Assembly (NCBI RefSeq): GCF_036924745.1
Contig: NZ_JAZHSD010000001.1
Coordinates: 2,604,001 to 2,668,000, forward strand
Direction: 5' to 3'
Source: Bradyrhizobium sp. AZCC 1693
GTDB taxonomy: Bacteria; Pseudomonadota; Alphaproteobacteria; Rhizobiales; Xanthobacteraceae
Length of the DNA: 64,000 bases
This document shows positions 21,422-30,082 of the stretch, piece after piece. Numbering within the stretch: the stretch's first letter is position 1; each line of letters starts with the position of its first letter. The translations under genes and the position numbers were made by a program. The notes beneath the pieces are model-generated. The model was not told the DNA's origin. It made no database searches and was given only the letters and a program-made list of their open reading frames with translations.

Positions 21422-21462
21422 CCGCAGCTTTGACGCAATCCCCTTGCCGACGAGGTGATCGA

Positions 21463-21930
21463 ATGAGGCAATGGCACTTCATTACGCTTCTCGCCCGGCC
21501 AACGTCCAGGCGGCGAGACGGACGTGTACGGCACCGCGATCGCCTGCTCTTGATAAGCGCGTTGAGCGCAATGGCATTCATGCTTCCATCGCCTTCCGCC
21601 CTGCCTCAGGCGTCGCAAGGCAATGAGGACGCCTCAGGCCAGCAGGCGTTCAACAATGCCTGTCGAACCTGTCACATGGTGAAGGAAGGCGACAATCGGC
21701 TGGGTCCCAACCTGCATAAGATTGTCGGACGTAAAGCAGGATCGCTGCCGGACTACGGATTTTCCAGCGCAATGAAGGAAGCAGGTTTCGTCTGGGATGA
21801 AGAGAAGCTCGATCGCTTCATTGCAAACCCCGATGAAGTCGTACCCGGCAACAGCATGAAGCCGTATGGCGGCCTATCATCGAGCGACGATAGGAAAAAG
21901 ATCATCGCCTACCTTGCTCAACCGCGATAA
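21463..21930 (+). CDS. Class I c-type cytochrome
   Basis: This 155-residue cytochrome has an N-terminal membrane or signal segment (residues about 27-48) and one haem site CRTCH (C67, C70, H71), with Met132 in SMKPYGG as the likely sixth ligand. The stretch RLGPNLHKIVGRKAGSLPDYGFSSA is typical of mitochondrial-type/c2 or c550 cytochromes of alphaproteobacteria. The ATG at 21463 is chosen for the GAGGTGA ribosome site just before it. It lies about 40 bp after the Spy-like gene and may be co-transcribed. It would carry electrons in the periplasm. Confidence 0.92.
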   Translation: MRQWHFITLLARPTSRRRDGRVRHRDRLLLISALSAMAFMLPSPSALPQASQGNEDASGQQAFNNACRTCHMVKEGDNRLGPNLHKIVGRKAGSLPDYGFSSAMKEAGFVWDEEKLDRFIANPDEVVPGNSMKPYGGLSSSDDRKKIIAYLAQPR

Positions 21931-21982
21931 CGCCGCCGCCTCAGGCGTTTTCGGCGAAAACAGCGTGGCTGGGCCTCCTCCG

Positions 21983-22858
21983 TCACTTCAGCGTGCGCGC
22001 CGCGGCCAAGGCGCGCTCCATCGCCTGCGTTACAATTACCGCAGAGCGTTCGTCGAGATGAACGCCGTCGGCCCAGCGCAGCTCGCTTCGGTCTACTTCG
22101 ACGGGCAACCATCGATTGGAATCCGGAAACGCGGCGTGAATAATCTCCCGCGTGGTCGCTGCAAATCGCGAGCCTTCGATCGGTTCGGAATACGGTAGCT
22201 CGAACAGGAACACCCGCGCGCCGCGTTGTTCCACCATCCGGATCAACGCCTCAATTCGTTTCGCGTTGATCCGCGCGGCATCCGTCGGATCCTCCGCATC
22301 GAACTGCTGCAGCGCGCGATCCGCATAGATCCGGTTGTCGAAATCGCTCGGCGGCTGCCCGACCAATCGGCGCAGGTCGAGCGCCACCTGCTCATGCGTC
22401 AGCGGTGCGTGAAGCCGCTGCTCATGGGCCGCTACCGCGGCTCTGACGGGGCGAAAGAAAAACGGCTCCGTGTCGCCGCGCGAGTAATGTTCGACCAGCG
22501 CGACATCGGTGGAACGGGCGAGCACATTCGCCTCGATCAGGATGACACCGGGAAGCCGCGGCTGGCTGGCAACGATCTCCAGCCCGGTGACCGGAGAGCC
22601 CCCCGCAAGCGCCAGGTTCCGCAAGCCGCGCGTTGCGAAATATTCCTCCTTGAGGCGGAACGTGATCGAGCTGCCCACCAGCACGACGTCAGGCACCGGC
22701 TCGCGCAGGTAACGGCTCAGGGTGATCAGCGCGCCGTCCCGCGTCGTCGTCGCCGGCATTTGCAGCCCGCTGCCGAAGCGCGCGGTGGCAAAGCCGCAGA
22801 CGATCAAGACAATCGCTGCAGCAGCCCCGCATTTCATCAACCATCGAACCGCAGACAC
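21983..22858 (-). CDS. SGNH-type protein paired with MBOAT acyltransferase
   Basis: This 291-residue protein has an N-terminal membrane anchor (residues about 9-27) and SGNH-hydrolase features: VVLVGSSITF as the nucleophile block (Ser in GSS) and ADGVHLDERSA as the Asp-x-x-His block near the end. It follows the MBOAT gene by 13 bp in the same operon. By analogy with AlgI/AlgJ/AlgX systems it probably moves acetyl groups, delivered across the membrane by the MBOAT protein, onto an extracellular polysaccharide. The acceptor is unknown, since no polysaccharide synthesis genes are adjacent. Confidence 0.78.
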   Translation of the reverse strand: MSAVRWLMKCGAAAAIVLIVCGFATARFGSGLQMPATTTRDGALITLSRYLREPVPDVVLVGSSITFRLKEEYFATRGLRNLALAGGSPVTGLEIVASQPRLPGVILIEANVLARSTDVALVEHYSRGDTEPFFFRPVRAAVAAHEQRLHAPLTHEQVALDLRRLVGQPPSDFDNRIYADRALQQFDAEDPTDAARINAKRIEALIRMVEQRGARVFLFELPYSEPIEGSRFAATTREIIHAAFPDSNRWLPVEVDRSELRWADGVHLDERSAVIVTQAMERALAAARTLK

Positions 22859-22871
22859 GCTTTCCTCGTCC

Positions 22872-24236
22872 CTAGAACTGAAAATAGATGAACGACGTTT
22901 CGGGACCCGCCTCCAGATACATCAGCGCGGCCATCGAGCCGTAGAGATATGGCTCCGCCCAGCGAAGTCTTCCCTCGAACAGCGAGCCGAAACCAAGGTG
23001 CTGAATCATGACCGGCAGCGAATAGAGCAGCGCCAGGCTGTAGAACAGCTTCGTCGGGTTGGGATTCGCGCTCGGCACAAACATGCCCGCGAGGTAGCCG
23101 ACCGCATGATCGAAATTCGGCAGCTTGAAGAAAATCCAGAGCATGGTGACGCAGACAAAGACGATGGTCATCCGCACTGCTCGAAACACCGCAACGTCGA
23201 TCGAAGCCAGTCGGGCCAACAAGGGGCGTTCGAGCACCAGCAGCAGGCCGTGCAGCAGCCCCCACATCAAATAGCCGAGGCCAGCGCCGTGCCAGAGACC
23301 GCCCAATCCCATCACGATCGTCAGGTTCAAATAGGTCCGCCATACGCCGTGGCGGTTGCCGCCGAGCGGAACGTAAAGATAGGTCCGCAGCCAGTTCGAC
23401 AGCGAGATGTGCCAGCGCGTCCAGAACTCGGAGAACGAGGTCGAGATGTAGGGAAGATTGAAGTTGATCGGCAGGCGGTAGCCGAACAGGAGAGCAAGCC
23501 CGATCGCAATCGCGGAATAGCCGAAGAAGTCCGCATAGATCTGATAGCTGTAGAGGAAAACGAGCAACCAGCGATCCTGGGTCTGCAGCGTCTCGTAGAG
23601 CGGGAAGCTCATACAGGACGTCATTTCATTGAGGTTGTTCGCCACATACAGCTTGAAGAAAAATCCAGTCAGGATCCATTTCGCGGCCTCGACGAACGGA
23701 ATGTCCGCAAAATATTTCGGCTTGATCTGCGGCATGAACATTTCCGCGCGCGTGATCGGGCCTGAAACGAGCTGTGGAAAGAAGATGATGTAGAGAAAGA
23801 CGCCGGTCAGCGTCGGCGGCGCCGCCTTGTGCCGGGTCAGATCGACCAGCAGGCTGATGTTGTGGAAGACGAAAAATGAAATGCCGATCGGCAGCGGCAG
23901 CTTCAGCAGGAAATCAAGCGGCGCGAAGTCCACCAGGCTGGGGGACGCCGGATCGATGAACAGCAGCTTGTATTTGAAGAACGCGAGCAGCACGAGATTG
24001 AAGGCGATGCCGGCCGGAAGCCAGGCGCGCCGGTTTCGCAATGCCAGAACCAGGAAGAGGTAGGTTCCGAAAACCGCGACGGCCAGCAGCGCCAGCAGTT
24101 CCGGCTGGCCATACCCGTAAAAGAACAGGCTGGCGAAGACCAGCAACTGAACCTGAAACGCTCGCAGCGCCGGCAGGTAATAGGCCGCAAATACGATCGC
24201 GACAAAAACACCGAACTGCCAGGAAGTGAAAGTCAT
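22872..24236 (-). CDS. MBOAT family O-acyltransferase (AlgI-like)
   Basis: This 454-residue membrane protein has around ten or more hydrophobic segments and the AlgI-type signature: FNLPYISTSFSEFWTRWHI, then LRTYLYVPLGGNRHG and GLGGLWHGAG with the catalytic histidine. These proteins pass acetyl groups from cytoplasmic acetyl-CoA to periplasmic acceptors. It is the first gene of a two-gene leftward operon with the SGNH protein. The same fold serves alginate, cellulose and other O-acetylation, so the target is open. Confidence 0.93.
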   Translation of the reverse strand: MTFTSWQFGVFVAIVFAAYYLPALRAFQVQLLVFASLFFYGYGQPELLALLAVAVFGTYLFLVLALRNRRAWLPAGIAFNLVLLAFFKYKLLFIDPASPSLVDFAPLDFLLKLPLPIGISFFVFHNISLLVDLTRHKAAPPTLTGVFLYIIFFPQLVSGPITRAEMFMPQIKPKYFADIPFVEAAKWILTGFFFKLYVANNLNEMTSCMSFPLYETLQTQDRWLLVFLYSYQIYADFFGYSAIAIGLALLFGYRLPINFNLPYISTSFSEFWTRWHISLSNWLRTYLYVPLGGNRHGVWRTYLNLTIVMGLGGLWHGAGLGYLMWGLLHGLLLVLERPLLARLASIDVAVFRAVRMTIVFVCVTMLWIFFKLPNFDHAVGYLAGMFVPSANPNPTKLFYSLALLYSLPVMIQHLGFGSLFEGRLRWAEPYLYGSMAALMYLEAGPETSFIYFQF

Positions 24237-24350
24237 GCCGCCCCAACGGTAGTTGGGGAAGCTCTAGCATTTCGACCTGGGAGGTAATAGTCGGAACCGG
24301 ACCGCGGGTTCGCAGCAGAGCGCTCGATTCTGCGCTGATATGCGGGAGAT

Positions 24351-24731
24351 TTAATTCCCGGCGGTGTTGAAGCGGGAGAGATCGCAGTCCCGTTCGGCGT
24401 ATTTCACGCGGCGCAGGCCATCGCGGTCTTCGACCACGGTCGGCCGGCAGCGTTCGTTCCAGGCGGTCTGGGCGGCTTCATCGGCCTTCAGTTCTTCCGC
24501 CATCCGGGGCAGGATCTTCACGGTGCCGCCGCTGCCGACGTAGAAATTGGTTTGCTGGCTGGGAAGCAGCGGCGCGCCGGTGGCGATGGCCGCGGCCTTG
24601 GCATCCGCGGCAGCCTTCGCCGCGCGGGCGGCCTGGGCAGCATCCGCGGCGTGGCCGTGATCCATCGCGAATTGCGCGGACGCGGACGATACCGAAGCGA
24701 CGACAATCGAGATTGCGATGAAGACGCGCAT
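24351..24731 (-). CDS. Small exported protein with C-terminal Cys motif
   Basis: This 126-residue protein has a signal peptide (MRVFIAISIVVASVSSASA) and an Ala-rich, probably helical stretch (residues 25-50). Its C-terminal 30 residues hold two cysteines framing the pattern DGLRRVKYAERDC. The same pattern ends the protein encoded at 24927-25217, so the two are related. The start at 24731 is chosen for the signal peptide and an AGAGGCA ribosome site. I do not recognise the family; a disulfide-bonded periplasmic protein is likely. Confidence 0.7.
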   Translation of the reverse strand: MRVFIAISIVVASVSSASAQFAMDHGHAADAAQAARAAKAAADAKAAAIATGAPLLPSQQTNFYVGSGGTVKILPRMAEELKADEAAQTAWNERCRPTVVEDRDGLRRVKYAERDCDLSRFNTAGN

Positions 24732-24926
24732 GGACGCTGCCTCTTGAAATGAATGCCGAACGTCAGGAATGCCCGACAAGCATTGAGGCGGCGTAAAGCG
24801 ATGTGACTAACCGCTTCGCTATTTGGTCGATAAAGATTTAGCGGTCTATCGGACGCGACAAGGCGCCGCCGTTCATCGAGCCAACGAGCCCGGAATACTC
24901 CTCGCAGATCGCGAGGAGCGAAAGCG

Positions 24927-25217
24927 TTATTCGCTGCGGCCGAACTCGCAGCCCCTGCGGGCGTAAACCAGGCGGACGACGCCTTCGTCATCGTAGGTGC
25001 GCCTTGGCTTGCAGAACGCTTCCCACTTCTCGATGTTGGCGCGTCTTGCCTTCTCGTCTTCCTGTTCCTGGGCCGCGTTACGTGGCGGATCGTCCAGGTA
25101 GGACGTCGTGCAGGTCTGCCCATAGAACTTGCTGTGGGTGCAGCGTTCCACGACCTGCCAGGCCTGCGCCGATGTCGACAGCAGGGTGAGGGCCGCAATT
25201 GCATAAAGGATTTTCAT
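24927..25217 (-). CDS. Small exported protein, relative of its neighbour
   Basis: This 96-residue protein has a signal peptide (MKILYAIAALTLLSTSAQA) and four cysteines in the mature part. It ends with a CKPRRTYDDEGVVRLVYAR stretch and a final Gly-Cys-Glu. This aligns with the end of the protein at 24351-24731: Cys, about seven residues, an acidic pair, Gly, Arg, Tyr-Ala, Arg, Cys. An earlier in-frame ATG (25229) is possible. Function unknown; probably a small periplasmic protein with disulfides. Confidence 0.7.
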   Translation of the reverse strand: MKILYAIAALTLLSTSAQAWQVVERCTHSKFYGQTCTTSYLDDPPRNAAQEQEDEKARRANIEKWEAFCKPRRTYDDEGVVRLVYARRGCEFGRSE

Positions 25218-25451
25218 GGTGTCGCTCATCGCTCGCGGAGACATTCTCCGTGCGGCGTAGCTAGCGCCGGAGTTCGCGGGGGCGCAACGGTAACCCTTTG
25301 TTAATCTAAATAGCCGCGCAAAAGGTTAAATCTGGAACCGTGCGCTGTCTCTTGGCGCGACATTATCACAACCAGAAGGCGTGTCAGTTCACATACGAGA
25401 CAACACCGTCCGCCATTGAAACAGCGAACAAGCGACTTCGATCGACGGCCG

Positions 25452-26315
25452 CTAGACCACCGTACGATGCCGCTCGATGCAGGTCCGCAAAACCTCATCC
25501 ATCGGCCTTGCCCACCAGTCGTTGGAGAAGATTTCGATCTCGGAATAGCCGCCAAAGCCCTGTGCCTCGACCGCCGATCGCGCAGATTTGATGTCGATGA
25601 CGCCGTCGCCCATCATGCCGCGGTCGTTGAGGATGTCTTTTGTCGGCACCAGCCAGTCGCAGACGTGAAACGCGAGCAGGCGGTCCTTTCCCGCGCGCGC
25701 GATCTGGCCAATCAGCTCCGGGTCCCACCAGACGTGATAGACGTCGAGCGCAACGCCGAGCGCGCCGGTGCGCTGTGGATCGAGCTGGTCGCAAATATCC
25801 AGCGCCTGCTTGGTCGTGTTCACGCAGGCACGGTCGGCGGCATAGGCCGGATGCAGCGGCTCGATCGCGAGCGGCATGTTGGCCTGCTTGGCGTATTCCA
25901 ACATTTCGCCGATGGCGTCGTGAACCTGCGTGCGCGCGGCCGCGATATCTTTCGAAGGAGCACTGCCCGGCCGCGAATATTGCGGCAGGCCGCCGACGAC
26001 CAGCACCACGCAGGGCGCGCCCAGCGCCTTGGCTTCGTCGACGGCGCGGCGATTGTCGTCGCGCGCCTCGATGCGGCGCGCCGCATCCGCCGTGAACATG
26101 CCGCCGCGGCAATAGCCCGACAGTTCGAGCCCGGCGTCGCGCACCGCCCGCACCGTGCGGTCGAGCCCGACGGAAGCGACCTGGTCGCGCCAGGGATCGA
26201 TAGCGCGGATGCCATGGCGCGCGCAGGCCTCGATGATGGCGACGAGATCGCCCTGCTTGCGCACCGTCGCCGTGTTCAGCGACAGCCAGCGATGGTCGGC
26301 AGAAAAATCGCGCAT
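25452..26315 (-). CDS. Sugar phosphate isomerase/epimerase-type TIM barrel
   Basis: This 287-residue protein belongs to the xylose-isomerase-like TIM-barrel family (IolE/hydroxypyruvate-isomerase type). Metal-binding strands are visible: LAIEPLHPAYA (Glu and His), GVALDVYHVWW (Asp, His), AFHVCDW and GGYSEIEIFS (Glu). The start overlaps the DUF993 stop by one base (TGATG), so the two are translated together. In the operon it follows an aldolase-like, an oxidoreductase and an enolase-type gene, which fits isomerisation of a keto or sugar-like intermediate. Exact substrate unknown. Confidence 0.88.
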   Translation of the reverse strand: MRDFSADHRWLSLNTATVRKQGDLVAIIEACARHGIRAIDPWRDQVASVGLDRTVRAVRDAGLELSGYCRGGMFTADAARRIEARDDNRRAVDEAKALGAPCVVLVVGGLPQYSRPGSAPSKDIAAARTQVHDAIGEMLEYAKQANMPLAIEPLHPAYAADRACVNTTKQALDICDQLDPQRTGALGVALDVYHVWWDPELIGQIARAGKDRLLAFHVCDWLVPTKDILNDRGMMGDGVIDIKSARSAVEAQGFGGYSEIEIFSNDWWARPMDEVLRTCIERHRTVV

Positions 26316-27508
26316 CAGGGCTCGATGCCGCGCGTTGCCAGCACCGTCTTCATGCGCCGTGTCGCCATTTCAGGGTTGGAGAGCAGGCCTGCCTTGTCGG
26401 CCAAACGAAACAGTTCGGCCAGATGCAGCGTCGAGCGCGTGCTCTCCTGCCCGCCGACCATGGTGAAATGGTCCTGATGGCCGTTGAGATAGGCCATGAA
26501 CACGATGCCGGTCTTGTAGAACCGCGTCGGCGCCCGGAAGATGTGGCGCGACAACGGCACCGTCGGCCCCAGCACGTCGTGGAAGCCGGCCTCGTCGCCG
26601 GCCGCAAGCCGCGACAGCGCATAGGACGCCGCCGGCGCGATGGCATCGAAGATGCCGAGCAGCGCGTGTGAAAAACCCTGGTCGTCGCCGGCGATCAATT
26701 CGGCATAGTTGAAATCGTCGCCGGTATACATCTTGACGTTCTTGTCCAGCCGCCGGCGCATGTCGATTTCGCGCTGCTTGTCGAGCAGCGAGACCTTTAC
26801 GCCATCGACCTTGGCCGCGTTGGCGTTGATGATGGCAACCGCCGTGTCCATCGCCTTGTCGAGATTTGCCGTGCCCCAGTAGCCTGCCAGCGCCGGGTCG
26901 AACATGTCGCCGAGCCAATGGATGATCACGGGCTCGCGAACCTGGCCGAGCACGCGGTTGTAGACCTTTGCATAGTCGTCCGCGCTGCGGCCGAGCTTTG
27001 CCAGCGCACGCGAGGCCATCAGGATGATCCGGCCGCCGGCCTTCTCGACCGCCGCGATCTGTTCTTCGTAAGCACCAATCACGTCATCGATGGACTTTGC
27101 ATCGTCAACCGCGAGGTGGTCGGTGCCGGCGCCGGAAAACACCAGCGCATTGCCGTTTGCCTTGGCGGCCTTCACCGAGCGCTGGATCAACTCCAGCGAG
27201 GTCGGCCAGTCCAGCCCCATGCCGCGCTGCGCGGTGTCCATCGCCTCTGCGACGCCGAGGCCGAGGTCCCAGACATGCTCGCGGAACGCAATGGTGCGGT
27301 CCCAGTCGATCGCGGCGTTAAGCCAGGGATCGTTGTCCGCCAGTGGATCCGCCACCACATGCGCGGCCGAGAACGCCACGCGGTTAAGCGTGCCGTCAAG
27401 CTTCGCCGGAAACGTCCGCGACGCCGCCAGGCGATAGGTTTCGATCGAACGATCCGCCTTCGGCAGTTTCAGCGACAGCGAAGACATCGGCAGGACGGGC
27501 TTGTTCAT
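26315..27508 (-). CDS. DUF993 family, dihydrodipicolinate-synthase-like
   Basis: This 397-residue protein matches my memory of DUF993, a family related to class I aldolases of the DHDPS type. It has a TIM-barrel-like layout, with EPVIIHWLGDMFDPALAGYWG and DGVKVSLLDKQREIDMRR, where the lysine in VKVSL may be the Schiff-base residue (inference). It sits between an oxidoreductase and an isomerase in one leftward operon. It may cleave or join a keto acid in an unknown catabolic route. Family assignment good, reaction unknown. Confidence 0.83.
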   Translation of the reverse strand: MNKPVLPMSSLSLKLPKADRSIETYRLAASRTFPAKLDGTLNRVAFSAAHVVADPLADNDPWLNAAIDWDRTIAFREHVWDLGLGVAEAMDTAQRGMGLDWPTSLELIQRSVKAAKANGNALVFSGAGTDHLAVDDAKSIDDVIGAYEEQIAAVEKAGGRIILMASRALAKLGRSADDYAKVYNRVLGQVREPVIIHWLGDMFDPALAGYWGTANLDKAMDTAVAIINANAAKVDGVKVSLLDKQREIDMRRRLDKNVKMYTGDDFNYAELIAGDDQGFSHALLGIFDAIAPAASYALSRLAAGDEAGFHDVLGPTVPLSRHIFRAPTRFYKTGIVFMAYLNGHQDHFTMVGGQESTRSTLHLAELFRLADKAGLLSNPEMATRRMKTVLATRGIEP

Positions 27509-27520
27509 GGCTAGGCCTCC

Positions 27521-28672
27521 TCACACCTTGATCGGGGCGACGTCGATCCAGCGCCGCTCGCGCCAGCTCTGCAGCGCGCATTCGGCAAGCTGCACGCCCT
27601 TGGCGCCTTCCAGCAGCGTAAATTTATATGGCGCGTCCTCGCAGACATGGCGAATGAACATCTCCCACTGCTCCTTGAAGCCGTTGTCGTAGACGACGTT
27701 TTCCGGAACCTTCTGCCAGTCGCCGTAGAAATCATGGGTGCGCTTCTCGTCCGGATTCCAGACCGGGCGCGGCGTCGCCTGCCGGGCCTGGATCACGCAA
27801 TCGGTCAGGCCGGCCACCGCCGAACCATGCGTGCCATCAACCTGGAACGTCACAAGATCGTCGCGATAGACCCGCGTCACCCAGCTCATGTTGATATGCG
27901 CGATCACGCCGCCCTTGAGGCGGAAGGTGGCGTAGGCGGAGTCATCGGCGGTCGCGGTGTACTTCTTGCCCTTCTCGTCGAAACGCTCGGGGATATCCGT
28001 GTTGCCGAGGCAGGAGATGCTCTCGACCTCGCCAAAGAGATTGTCGAGCACGTAGCGCCAGTGGCAGACCATGTCGAGGATGATGCCGCCGCCGTCCTCG
28101 CTGCGGTAGTTCCACGACGGCCGCTGCGCCTCCTGCCAGCCGCCCTCGAACACCCAGTAGCCGAACTCGCCGCGCACCGAGAGCATGCGGCCGAAGAAGC
28201 CGGAATCGCGCAGGAAGGCTAGCTTCTTCAGGCCCGGCAGAAACAGCTTGTCCTGCACCGTACCGTGCTTGACCCCCTTGGCATTGGCGAGCTTGAGCAC
28301 TGCGACCGCCTCGTCCAGATTGGTCGCGATCGGTTTTTCGCAATAGACATGCTTGCCGGCCTCGATCGCCTTGGTCAGCAATGACGGACGCGCCTGCGTG
28401 GTGGCGGCATCGAAGAAGATCGTATCGTTCTTGTCGGCCAGCGCCTTGTCGAGATCGGTCGACCAGCGCTCGACGTTGAAACGCCTGGCAAGACGTTCCA
28501 CCTTGTCCGCATCGCGGCCGATCAGGATCGGATCAGGCAGCATGCGATCGCCGTTTGCGAGGACCACGCCACCCTGGTCGCGGATCGCGATGATGGAGCG
28601 GATCAAATGCTGATTGAGCCCCATCCGGCCGGTCACACCGTTCATGATCAGGCCGAGGCGTTTGGTCGTCAT
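27521..28672 (-). CDS. Gfo/Idh/MocA family oxidoreductase
   Basis: This 383-residue NAD(P)-dependent oxidoreductase shows the family lysine motif EKPIATN, an N-terminal nucleotide-binding region (LGLIMNGVTGRMG) and the C-terminal sheet domain with GGGIILDMVCHWRYVLDNL, where the histidine is a likely catalytic residue. The Rossmann loop is unusual (MNGVTGRMGLNQ instead of GxGxxG), closer to dihydrodipicolinate-reductase-like loops. Its start overlaps the stop of the enolase-type gene by four bases. Probably oxidises a hydroxyl of a sugar or cyclitol-like substrate. Confidence 0.88.
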   Translation of the reverse strand: MTTKRLGLIMNGVTGRMGLNQHLIRSIIAIRDQGGVVLANGDRMLPDPILIGRDADKVERLARRFNVERWSTDLDKALADKNDTIFFDAATTQARPSLLTKAIEAGKHVYCEKPIATNLDEAVAVLKLANAKGVKHGTVQDKLFLPGLKKLAFLRDSGFFGRMLSVRGEFGYWVFEGGWQEAQRPSWNYRSEDGGGIILDMVCHWRYVLDNLFGEVESISCLGNTDIPERFDEKGKKYTATADDSAYATFRLKGGVIAHINMSWVTRVYRDDLVTFQVDGTHGSAVAGLTDCVIQARQATPRPVWNPDEKRTHDFYGDWQKVPENVVYDNGFKEQWEMFIRHVCEDAPYKFTLLEGAKGVQLAECALQSWRERRWIDVAPIKV

Positions 28673-30072
28673 ACTGCTTTCTCCAAGGGAATTCCGGCTG
28701 GGGGCTGCTCGAGCGGCGACATCGCGGACCAGTCCGGATGCGTGGCCGTGGCGAAGCCCGGTGTGGTCAGCGATCCCGTCAGGAGATCGCCGTCGTGAAT
28801 CGCGAGCCGAACCTTGCCGCTGTCGCGAACATAGAGATCGGGATGCGCTGTGAGAAACGCCTCCGCTTCGGCGGCGGGCGTATCGCCAAAACCGTCGACA
28901 TAATGGTGGCCGTTGCGCTCGGCATGGGTGACGCCAATCAATGCGCCGAGCGCGAGATCCTGCTGCACTGCCAGTCCCGCCTGACAGGTCAAGTCCTCAC
29001 CCGCGATGAAGCACTTCTCGCCGCCAGCGCTCCACTTGGCCGCGCGCGTTGCGTTGATCACCGACTTGTAGATGCCCTTGCAGGATTTTGAGGAAATGCC
29101 GCGATAGCCAAGCGCCCGTGCGATCGGAAACGCATCATAGGAGTCGTCGGCCTCGTCGACGATGAAGTCGCGCCGGGCCAGCGCGCCGAGCGGCGATTGG
29201 CGCGTGATATCGCGCGGCATCGGCTGCTCGATATAGAGCAGCTTTTGCGCGATCGGACGCAGTGCCGCCTCCCGATCGAGCCGATCGACCAGCGTGCTCA
29301 AAGCAGCAAGGTCGGCATATTGCTCATTGGCATCCAGCGTGACGCGGTAATCGTACGGCAGCGCGGCCAGTGCTCTACCGATCCTGATCAGGCGATCCGC
29401 ATCGTGTGCGGGATCACCATTGAGCTTGAGCTTGAAATAGCGCGCCCCGGCGTTTTCCTTGATGTCGGCGACACAGCCCTCGCCTTCGATCTTGTCATCC
29501 ATGCCGACCGTGTGCCGGATCGCGACACGCTCCAGTCGCTTGCGGCCGGCGAGGAACTGCGGCACATCGGCATCGGTCAGATCGCGCGACAGGCGCGCAT
29601 CGACGCCGGCGATGTTAGCCGCCATGCCATCAAAGAAGCTGCCCCCCGTACGGCGCAGCAGCGCGTCCAGGATGGCCTTGTCGATTTCGGCCGGTCCGTA
29701 AGCCGCCGCCAGCGGCGGAATGTCCTCGGCGGCGCAGGCCTCGACCTGCGCGCCGATACAGGCGGCGTGCAGGCCGAACGCGGTCTCATGGCTGGAATGC
29801 GCCAGATAGAGTTCGCGCGCAATCAGCAGCGAACGCCGCAACTCCGTAACCGTTTCCTCCGGCGAAAGATGCGGCCGCTTGTCGAACCACTTCGGCACCA
29901 GGAACTCGGCGCTGGCCCCTGTCGCCCTGCCCTTGCCTTCGACCTCGATCTCGACGCGCACAAAAGCCTGCGGGGTCGCGTTGATGACGACCGCACCGAA
30001 CCGAAACGGCCGGGCAAAACGCACCGGACGCTCAAAGAAGGCAATGTCCTTTACGGCCAAGCGGTACGGCAT
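28669..30072 (-). CDS. Enolase-superfamily (mandelate racemase/MLE-like) enzyme
   Basis: This 467-residue protein has the enolase-superfamily barrel signature: a KLK motif (FKLKLNGD), then three acidic metal ligands in TLDANEQY, LYIEQPM and FIVDEADDS, and a lysine site ISSKSCKG. This order is typical of the MLE/mandelate-racemase branches. The N-terminal capping domain (residues about 1-130) is longer than usual. The start at 30072 gives MPYRLAVKD; the frame runs further upstream into the ATPase gene and is rejected there. It may dehydrate or epimerise an acid sugar. The gene is 10 bp from the ATPase gene. Confidence 0.85.
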   Translation of the reverse strand: MPYRLAVKDIAFFERPVRFARPFRFGAVVINATPQAFVRVEIEVEGKGRATGASAEFLVPKWFDKRPHLSPEETVTELRRSLLIARELYLAHSSHETAFGLHAACIGAQVEACAAEDIPPLAAAYGPAEIDKAILDALLRRTGGSFFDGMAANIAGVDARLSRDLTDADVPQFLAGRKRLERVAIRHTVGMDDKIEGEGCVADIKENAGARYFKLKLNGDPAHDADRLIRIGRALAALPYDYRVTLDANEQYADLAALSTLVDRLDREAALRPIAQKLLYIEQPMPRDITRQSPLGALARRDFIVDEADDSYDAFPIARALGYRGISSKSCKGIYKSVINATRAAKWSAGGEKCFIAGEDLTCQAGLAVQQDLALGALIGVTHAERNGHHYVDGFGDTPAAEAEAFLTAHPDLYVRDSGKVRLAIHDGDLLTGSLTTPGFATATHPDWSAMSPLEQPPAGIPLEKAV

Positions 30073-30082
30073 CAGCCAGCTT

